A stretch of DNA of 64,000 bases from contig NZ_CP011930.1 of NCBI RefSeq assembly GCF_001040945.1, positions 1,674,001 through 1,738,000 on the forward strand. Reading direction: 5' to 3'. The notes beneath the pieces are model-generated. The model saw only the letters and a list, made by a program, of their open reading frames with translations, searched no databases and was not told where the DNA came from. The position numbers were made by a program, and so were the translations under genes. Source of the DNA: Herbaspirillum seropedicae. Its GTDB lineage: Bacteria > Pseudomonadota > Gammaproteobacteria > Burkholderiales > Burkholderiaceae_D. Below are positions 58,588 through 64,000 of the stretch, in pieces; within the stretch, counting starts at the first letter, position 1; each line of letters opens with the position of its first letter.

Positions 58588-59547
58588 ATGACATTTCTTT
58601 CCATTCTCTTTGCGCTGCTCATCGAACAACTCAAACCGCTGCGCGCAGACAATCCCGTTTATGCATCGATCAAGTCTTTCGCAGCGACCATAGAAGGCTG
58701 GTTCAATGCCGGCCAGGTTCATCATGGCCGCCTGGGCTGGGTGGCCATGGTCGGTGCGCTGACCGTGCCGGTGGCGCTGGTCTACTGGCTGCTGTTGCAT
58801 GTGAGCCTGGTGGCGGCGTTCGCCTGGAACGTGCTGGTGGTCTATCTTACGCTGGGTTTTCGTCACTACAGCCATTACTTCACTTCGATCCAGCTGGCCC
58901 TCAACAGCGGCGATGAAATGACCGCCCGCGCCCTGTTGGCCGAATGGACCCGGCAGGATACGACCGGCATGGATGTGAGTGAAATTTCCCGCATCGCCTC
59001 CGAACGCGCCCTCATCACGACGCATCGTCACGTCTTTGGCGTGTTCTTCTGGTTCCTGATGCCGGTTGGCCCGGCGCTGGCCGTGATGTATCGCGTGGCC
59101 GAGTATCTTTCGCGCGCCTGGAATGAGCCCGATCACATGAAGTTCGAAGCCTTCGGCCGCTTCGCCGCCCAGGCCTTCTACTGGATTGACTGGATCCCGG
59201 CGCGCCTGACCGCCGCCGCCTTTGCCGTGGTGGGCAACTTCGAAGACGCCATCTATGCCTGGCGCAACTTCGCCAGCCGTTGGGATGACGAGAGCGCCGG
59301 CATCATCCTGGCCGCTGGCGGCGGCGCCATGGGTGTGCGCTTCGGCACCGAGAAGGAAGCCGCAGCCGGCATCATCCTGCCGGCCGATGCCGCCACGGTC
59401 GACTCCATGCCCGAGGAAACCGACGGCCTGCCCGGCGACACCCCCTCGCCGCGCACCCTGCAGAGCACCGTGGGCCTGGTCTGGCGCGCCTTGCTGCTAT
59501 GGATGTTCCTGCTGCTGCTGCTATCGGTAGCGGTGTGGATGGGCTAG
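58588..59547 (+). CDS. CobD/CbiB-like membrane protein
   Basis: A 319-residue integral membrane protein of the CobD/CbiB-like family seen in Burkholderiales: MTFLSILFALLIEQLKPLRA, ALTVPVALVYWLLLHVSLVA, VFFWFLMPVGPALAVMYRVA, AVVGNFEDAIYAWRNFA, and a C-terminal helix. True CobD makes adenosylcobinamide phosphate, but this branch lies outside cobalamin operons and its role is uncertain. No cobalamin gene is nearby. The start is ATG 58588 (TTG 58585 is possible). Confidence 0.82.
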   Translation: MTFLSILFALLIEQLKPLRADNPVYASIKSFAATIEGWFNAGQVHHGRLGWVAMVGALTVPVALVYWLLLHVSLVAAFAWNVLVVYLTLGFRHYSHYFTSIQLALNSGDEMTARALLAEWTRQDTTGMDVSEISRIASERALITTHRHVFGVFFWFLMPVGPALAVMYRVAEYLSRAWNEPDHMKFEAFGRFAAQAFYWIDWIPARLTAAAFAVVGNFEDAIYAWRNFASRWDDESAGIILAAGGGAMGVRFGTEKEAAAGIILPADAATVDSMPEETDGLPGDTPSPRTLQSTVGLVWRALLLWMFLLLLLSVAVWMG

Positions 59548-59567
59548 ATCCGGGCGGTCTGGCAAGA

Positions 59568-59594
59568 AGCGGGCTCTGGCCCGCTTTATTTTTG
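59568..59594 (+). terminator. Rho-independent terminator of the CobD-like gene
   Basis: AGCGGGC-TCTG-GCCCGCT then TTATTTTT, 20 bases past the stop. The remaining gap to 59877 has a TATAAT (59757-59762) that may be the promoter of the next gene; nothing else is visible. Confidence 0.9.
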
Positions 59595-59877
59595 GAAACG
59601 CGAAACACGCCAACCCGGTATACTTCGGGCTTCACATCATCAAAAGATCAAGATCGCATCTTGCCCGGCAGCAGCATCCGCAGCAGGGCAGGCACGGGCG
59701 ACATGCACGGCTGGGTGGAGGCGAGGAGACCGGTAGAAGCCAAGTCTTCTATAAGATATAATACTCAACACCGCAGGCACCCAACGCAGAAGATCGCGCA
59801 GGCACCGCGGAATCCAGGGCTCAGGTTCCACCAGGACCAGGGCATTCGGTTGCAAGCGCTTTAGAAGAACTGCATGT

Positions 59878-60228
59878 ATGGCTGATCCCATCAAACCCGC
59901 AAACGCACCGGCCAAGGAATTCATCATCCTTGGCAAGACCTCGGATGGCCGGCAGTTTCGCCCCAGCGACTGGGCTGAACGGCTGTGCGGCGTGATGTCC
60001 TGTTTCCGTCCCGAGGGCAGTGGCGGACGTAACGCCCACCTGAAGTATTCTCCCTACGTGTTGCCCACCCATATCGATGGCGTGCGCTCGGTGGTGGTCA
60101 ACGAAGCCCTGCGTGAGCTGGAGCCGCTGGCCTATCACTTCGTGGTCAATTTCGCCAAGGACAATGACCTGCAGGTGGTCGAAGCCTGTGTGCTGCCCGA
60201 CCCGCCCAAGGACAACAAGGGCGCTTGA
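59878..60228 (+). CDS. DUF3579 protein
   Basis: A 116-residue cytoplasmic protein: KEFIILGKTSDGRQFRPSDW, AERLCGVMSCFRPEGSGG, YSPYVLPTHIDGVRSVVVNE, ALRELEPLAYHFVVNFAKDN. This is the DUF3579 pattern, which is largely restricted to betaproteobacteria and has no known role. It stands alone upstream of fumC. Confidence 0.88.
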   Translation: MADPIKPANAPAKEFIILGKTSDGRQFRPSDWAERLCGVMSCFRPEGSGGRNAHLKYSPYVLPTHIDGVRSVVVNEALRELEPLAYHFVVNFAKDNDLQVVEACVLPDPPKDNKGA

Positions 60229-60452
60229 GGCCTGTGCCGTATCCTTGCCCTGATCCCGCTTGAAATGGCGCTGCCAGCGCCGTCTTTGCACCATCCCGCC
60301 AGCTTCCCGCCGCCCGCTCCTGCAGGCGGCCCCGCCAGCAGTTACACTAGCTCGTTGATCTTCAGTCACCCCACCTGCGCCAGAGGCATCTCGGACCGGG
60401 CCGGGGACTCATCCGGCCGCTTGTGGCCGTCTTATCACGGAGAAGAAGCATC

Positions 60453-61841
60453 ATGAACCACCGCATGGAGCGCGATACCTTTGGCCTGATCGAAGTGCCG
60501 GCCGACCGCCTGTGGGGCGCGCAGACCGAACGTTCGCTGCACCACTTCCACATTTCCACCGAGCGCATGCCCGCCGAGCTGATCGTGGCGCTGGCCGCCG
60601 TCAAGCGCGCCTGCGCCAGCGTCAACCGCGACCTGGGCAAGCTGGACGGCAAGAAGGCCGAGGCCATCATTGCCGCCGCCGATGAAGTCATCGCCGGCAA
60701 GCATCCGCTGGAGTTCCCGCTGTCGGTCTGGCAGACCGGCTCCGGCACCCAGAGCAACATGAACATGAACGAAGTGCTGGCCAACCGCGCCTCGGAACTC
60801 TTGGGCGGCGTGCGTGGCGAGGATCGCCTGATCCACCCCAATGACGACGTCAACCGTGGCCAGTCCTCCAACGATATCTTCCCCACCGCCATGCACGTGG
60901 CCGCCTGCATGGCCGTGGCGACCCACCTGATCCCGGCGCTGCACACGCTGCGCGGCACGCTGGCGGAGAAATCCAGCCAGTTCGCCGACATCGTCAAGAT
61001 CGGTCGCACCCACCTGCAAGACGCTACGCCGCTGACCCTCGGCCAGGAATTCTCGGGCTACGTGGCCCAGCTGGAACATGCCGAATCGGCCGTCATCGGC
61101 ACCCTCAACGCCATCTCCGAGCTGGCTGCGGGCGGCACGGCGGTGGGCACGGGCTTGAACGCCCACCCGGAATTCGGCGAGCGTGTCGCGGCTGAGCTGG
61201 CCAAGTTCTTCGGTTTCCCGTTCAAGACGGCGCCCAACAAGTTTGCGGCCCTGGCGGGCCATGACGCCCTGGTGGCTTCCCACGGCGGTCTGAAGACCCT
61301 GGCGGCAGCGCTGATGAAGATCGCCAATGATGTGCGCTGGCTGGCCTCCGGCCCGCGTTCGGGCCTGGGCGAGATCACCATTCCCGAGAATGAGCCGGGC
61401 AGTTCCATCATGCCGGGCAAGGTCAATCCTACCCAGTGCGAAGCGATGACCATGTTGTGCGCGCAAGTGTTTGGCAACGACGTCGCCCTCAACATCGGCG
61501 GCGCCAGCGGCAACTTCGAGCTCAACGTCTTCAAGCCGCTGATCATCCACAACTTCCTGCAGAGCGTGCGCCTGCTGGCCGATGGCATGGCCAGCTTCGA
61601 AGAGCACTGCGCGCGCGGCATCGAGGCCAATCACAGCCGCATCGGCGAGCTGATGGAAAAGTCGCTGATGCTGGTGACCGCCCTGGCGCCGCATATCGGC
61701 TACGACAAGGCCGCCAAGATCGCCAAGCAGGCACACCACGACGGTACTACCCTGAAGCAGGCGGCGCTGTCGCTGGGCTACGTCACTGAAGAGCAGTTTG
61801 CCGAGTGGATCAAGCCGGAGCAGATGACGCGGCCGGGTTGA
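60453..61841 (+). CDS. fumC: Fumarate hydratase class II
   Basis: FumC interconverts fumarate and L-malate in the TCA cycle without an iron-sulfur cluster. The 462 residues show [60 protein letters not shown], and the signature [20 protein letters not shown]. Start ATG 60453 has GGAGAAG upstream. It is followed by its own terminator. A stable, oxidant-resistant fumarase is usual in aerobes of this group. Confidence 0.97.
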   Translation: MNHRMERDTFGLIEVPADRLWGAQTERSLHHFHISTERMPAELIVALAAVKRACASVNRDLGKLDGKKAEAIIAAADEVIAGKHPLEFPLSVWQTGSGTQSNMNMNEVLANRASELLGGVRGEDRLIHPNDDVNRGQSSNDIFPTAMHVAACMAVATHLIPALHTLRGTLAEKSSQFADIVKIGRTHLQDATPLTLGQEFSGYVAQLEHAESAVIGTLNAISELAAGGTAVGTGLNAHPEFGERVAAELAKFFGFPFKTAPNKFAALAGHDALVASHGGLKTLAAALMKIANDVRWLASGPRSGLGEITIPENEPGSSIMPGKVNPTQCEAMTMLCAQVFGNDVALNIGGASGNFELNVFKPLIIHNFLQSVRLLADGMASFEEHCARGIEANHSRIGELMEKSLMLVTALAPHIGYDKAAKIAKQAHHDGTTLKQAALSLGYVTEEQFAEWIKPEQMTRPG

Positions 61842-61887
61842 ATCGATACACATCCTTTCCTGTCTGCACCGCCAGGCGGGTGACAAC

Positions 61888-61911
61888 AAACGGCCTCGTA
61901 AGGCCGTTTTT
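61888..61911 (+). terminator. Rho-independent terminator of fumC
   Basis: AAACGGCCT-CGTA-AGGCCGTTT, a 9-bp perfect stem, then TT. It lies 47 bases past the stop. The rest of the gap to 62147 shows no gene. Confidence 0.9.
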
Positions 61912-62147
61912 GTTTTGATGGGGGCCTGCCCACTGCTTGATTGCTAAGCTTTCTCAAGCCCATGTATAGCAATATTGATTTGGGTTACGAATTGAAACAT
62001 CGAAGCAATTCGAGCAACTCCCGGCGTATATTGCTTTCATGCGCCAGATGCGCCTGCAGCCCGCGCCGGTAAAGGAGTTCCGCTCCAGCGGACGACGTCG
62101 GGAATGATGCACTCTGGCAAGGAAAAGAAACTTCCAGAGGCAATCAC

Positions 62148-62474
62148 ATGAAGAAAATTGCGGCAATCGGCGTCTGTGGCGTCCTCGCCGTGGCAGGACT
62201 GGCGGCCAGCGCATCGGTGTATGCGCACGGGCGCTTCTATGGCGGCGTGGTGATCGGCGGCCCGATCTGGGTGCCGCCGCCGGTCTACTATCCGCCGCCG
62301 GTCTATGTCGAGCGCGTACCGCCGCCGGTCTATATCGAGCAACCGCGCCAGGATTACTGGTACTACTGCCAGGAATCGCGCGCCTACTATCCCTACGTGC
62401 AGAGCTGCCCCAGCCAGTGGATGAAGGTGGTCCCCAATACCAACCCGTCCGGGCCGGGCGGGCCGCCGCCCTGA
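62148..62474 (+). CDS. Exported Pro/Tyr-rich protein
   Basis: A 108-residue protein with a signal peptide (cleavage after SASVYA) and a mature part of Pro-Tyr repeats (VPPPVYYPPPVYVERVPPPV, IEQPRQDYWYYCQESRAYY, VQSCPSQWMKVV). The two Cys in YCQES and SCPSQ are conserved in related small exported proteins of proteobacteria and probably bond together. Function unknown; cell-envelope location is likely. It pairs with a lipoprotein gene 76 bases downstream that has similar Tyr-Pro-rich ends. Confidence 0.8.
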   Translation: MKKIAAIGVCGVLAVAGLAASASVYAHGRFYGGVVIGGPIWVPPPVYYPPPVYVERVPPPVYIEQPRQDYWYYCQESRAYYPYVQSCPSQWMKVVPNTNPSGPGGPPP

Positions 62475-62550
62475 GGCCGGGCCGTTCTTCCGTACCGCCT
62501 ATGTCCGTATCAACCCGATGCCACCTCGCCGGTGGCGCAAAGGAAGCACC

Positions 62551-63114
62551 ATGAATCCGATCAACAAGCGCGCCGCGACGGTCTGCGCCCTGGGCGCGAT
62601 GGTGGCGCTGGGCGGCTGCGTGAGCGTGCCCACCGGCCCTTCGGTGATGGCCATGCCCGGCAAGGGCAAGAGCTATGAGCAGTTCCGCGCCGACCAGCAG
62701 CAATGCCAGCAATACGCCCAGGACGCCATCGGCGGCCAGGCGGCGCAGACGCAGAACAATGCCGCCAACAGCGCCGCCGTCGGTACCGCCGTCGGTGCGG
62801 TGGCCGGCGCCCTCATTGGCGCCGCCTCGGGCAATGCCGGTGCGGGCGCGGCCATCGGTGCAGGTGGGGGCTTGCTGGTGGGCAGCACCGCCGGCAGCAA
62901 TGCTGCAGCGGGTGGCAATTACTCCATGCAGCAGCGCTACGACATGACCTATACCCAATGCATGTACAGCAAGGGCAACCAGGTCCAGCAGCCGGTGCAG
63001 ACCACCACCGTCTATACCTACCATCCGCGTTACTACTATTACGCACCGCCGCCGCCCCCGGGCTATTACGGCCCGCCGCCGGTGTATTACGGTCCGCCGC
63101 CGGGCGCGTACTGA
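62551..63114 (+). CDS. Glycine-zipper lipoprotein with Tyr/Pro-rich tail
   Basis: A 187-residue lipoprotein: signal MNPINKRAATVCALGAMVAL, lipidated Cys in GGCVS. Residues about 65-112 form a glycine-zipper membrane segment (VGAVAGALIGAASGNAGAGA) that can insert as paired helices. The C-terminal 35 residues are YYYAPPPPPGYYGPPPVYYG repeats, probably exposed. AGGAAG precedes the ATG. It and the previous gene may form a small envelope operon, closed by a terminator. Related proteins have been suggested to support the cell envelope. Confidence 0.85.
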   Translation: MNPINKRAATVCALGAMVALGGCVSVPTGPSVMAMPGKGKSYEQFRADQQQCQQYAQDAIGGQAAQTQNNAANSAAVGTAVGAVAGALIGAASGNAGAGAAIGAGGGLLVGSTAGSNAAAGGNYSMQQRYDMTYTQCMYSKGNQVQQPVQTTTVYTYHPRYYYYAPPPPPGYYGPPPVYYGPPPGAY

Positions 63115-63128
63115 GTCCGCGCGTCGAC

Positions 63129-63153
63129 ACCGCCTCCTTGCAGGCGGTTTTTT
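63129..63153 (+). terminator. Rho-independent terminator of the exported-protein genes
   Basis: ACCGCCT-CCTTGC-AGGCGGT then TTTTTC, 15 bases past the lipoprotein stop. Confidence 0.93.
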
Positions 63154-63172
63154 CTTATGCGACGCAACATGG

Positions 63173-63203
63173 TGCGCTGTCGATGCGCTGTCGATGCTAT
63201 ACT
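63173..63203 (+). promoter_or_regulatory. Promoter for the trpS leader, with an 11-bp tandem repeat
   Basis: TGCGCTGTCGA is repeated perfectly head to tail (63173-63183 and 63184-63194), followed by TATACT at 63198-63203, a good -10 box. No good -35 box is seen. The -10 box predicts a transcript start at about 63210-63211, the first base of the leader ORF. Confidence 0.6.
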
Positions 63204-63210
63204 CGCCGCC

Positions 63211-63264
63211 ATGCTTTTCCGAAAAGATCAACTTGCGAAAACCCAGCATTGGTGGCGCGCCTGA
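63211..63264 (+). CDS. Trp-rich leader peptide upstream of trpS
   Basis: A 17-codon ORF MLFRKDQLAKTQHWWRA ends in TGA. It holds tandem TGG codons (63250-63255) three codons before its end, the hallmark of a Trp-sensing leader peptide. No Shine-Dalgarno is present and the predicted transcript start is at the A of the ATG, so translation would be leaderless, as in the Sinorhizobium trpL leader. The position just before trpS, and alternative RNA structures downstream, fit ribosome-mediated attenuation. The peptide is predicted, not shown. Confidence 0.75.
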   Translation: MLFRKDQLAKTQHWWRA

Positions 63265-63268
63265 ACGA

Positions 63269-63337
63269 GGCGGCCCGTTTTCACACAGCTTGACCATGTG
63301 ACCATGATGCCGCCGGTTCCGGCGGCATTGTTTCTTC
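63269..63337 (+). promoter_or_regulatory. Predicted attenuator (antiterminator and terminator) of trpS
   Basis: GGCGGC (63269-63274) can pair with GCCGCC (63309-63314) as antiterminator. GCCGCC also belongs to ATGCCGCC (63307-63314), which pairs with GGCGGCAT (63321-63328) as terminator, with TGTTTCTT following. A ribosome stalled at the Trp codons (63250-63255) leaves 63269-63274 free; one that reaches the TGA (63262-63264) covers it. CGCC (63258-63261) with GGCG (63269-63272) could be the pause hairpin. A second GGCGGCAT lies at 63350-63357. Confidence 0.6.
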
Positions 63338-63369
63338 AGCTTCGGGACCGGCGGCATTCCAGAGATTAA

Positions 63370-64000
<631 letters not shown>

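Overview
The window looks like a chromosomal segment of a betaproteobacterium of the family Oxalobacteraceae, most like Herbaspirillum. This is inferred from gene content (two-lipoyl AceF plus lipoyl-tagged Lpd, fdsGBACD-type soluble formate dehydrogenase, a DUF3579 protein, a CobD/CbiB-like protein beside fumC) and the high GC; no database search was run. It is mostly core and metabolic genes, with one lower-GC accessory patch at about 10.9-15.1 kb.

Layout. 1-4.8 kb: the end of aceE, then aceF and lpdA (pyruvate dehydrogenase), closed by a perfect 18-bp UUCG terminator. 4.9-10.6 kb: a small membrane protein, a chemotaxis receptor, and an organic-acid uptake set (MHS-family transporter plus a ModA-like periplasmic protein) divergent from a LysR regulator. 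10.9-15.1 kb: two modules read on the minus strand. One is PAAR protein, permuted papain-like protein and lipoprotein, which looks like a type VI secretion effector/immunity unit. The other is a short protein, a DUF2515-like protein and a lipoprotein. A broken copy of the first lipoprotein gene lies between them, and tRNA-Leu(CAA) bounds the patch. 16-22 kb: D-malate/tartrate dehydrogenase, hexose-6-phosphate mutarotase and LysR regulators, with two copies of an extragenic palindromic repeat. 21-30.7 kb: a formate/oxalate block (FdsR-like regulator, OFA antiporter, fdsGBA, fdhD, fdsD) with an elaborate structured leader before fdsG. 30.7-39.3 kb: a catabolic cluster (flavin reductase, LysR, quinone reductase, ABM protein, alpha/beta hydrolase, NTF2-like protein, sulfonate-type ABC importer, flavin-dependent monooxygenase).

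39.5-43.2 kb: a possible small RNA, a small lipoprotein/membrane-protein set, and a Fur-boxed TonB siderophore receptor. 43.4-50.7 kb: a PtxS-like LacI regulator and a 2-ketogluconate-type operon in which an amino-acid-type ABC importer stands where Pseudomonas has KguT. 50.9-54.5 kb: etfBA and a large acyl-CoA dehydrogenase. 55.3-57.6 kb: rpsP-rimM-trmD-rplS. 57.7-64 kb: NUDIX CoA pyrophosphatase, CobD-like protein, DUF3579, fumC, two exported Pro/Tyr-rich proteins and the start of trpS.

The most striking signal is upstream of trpS. A 17-codon leader ORF with tandem Trp codons (63211-63264) starts almost exactly where transcription should start. It is followed by mutually exclusive antiterminator and terminator pairings: a candidate leaderless-peptide attenuator controlling tryptophanyl-tRNA synthetase. 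Other items worth a look are the PAAR/hydrolase/lipoprotein module with its broken immunity duplicate, the alternative hairpins before fdsG, and the flavin-monooxygenase catabolic cluster.
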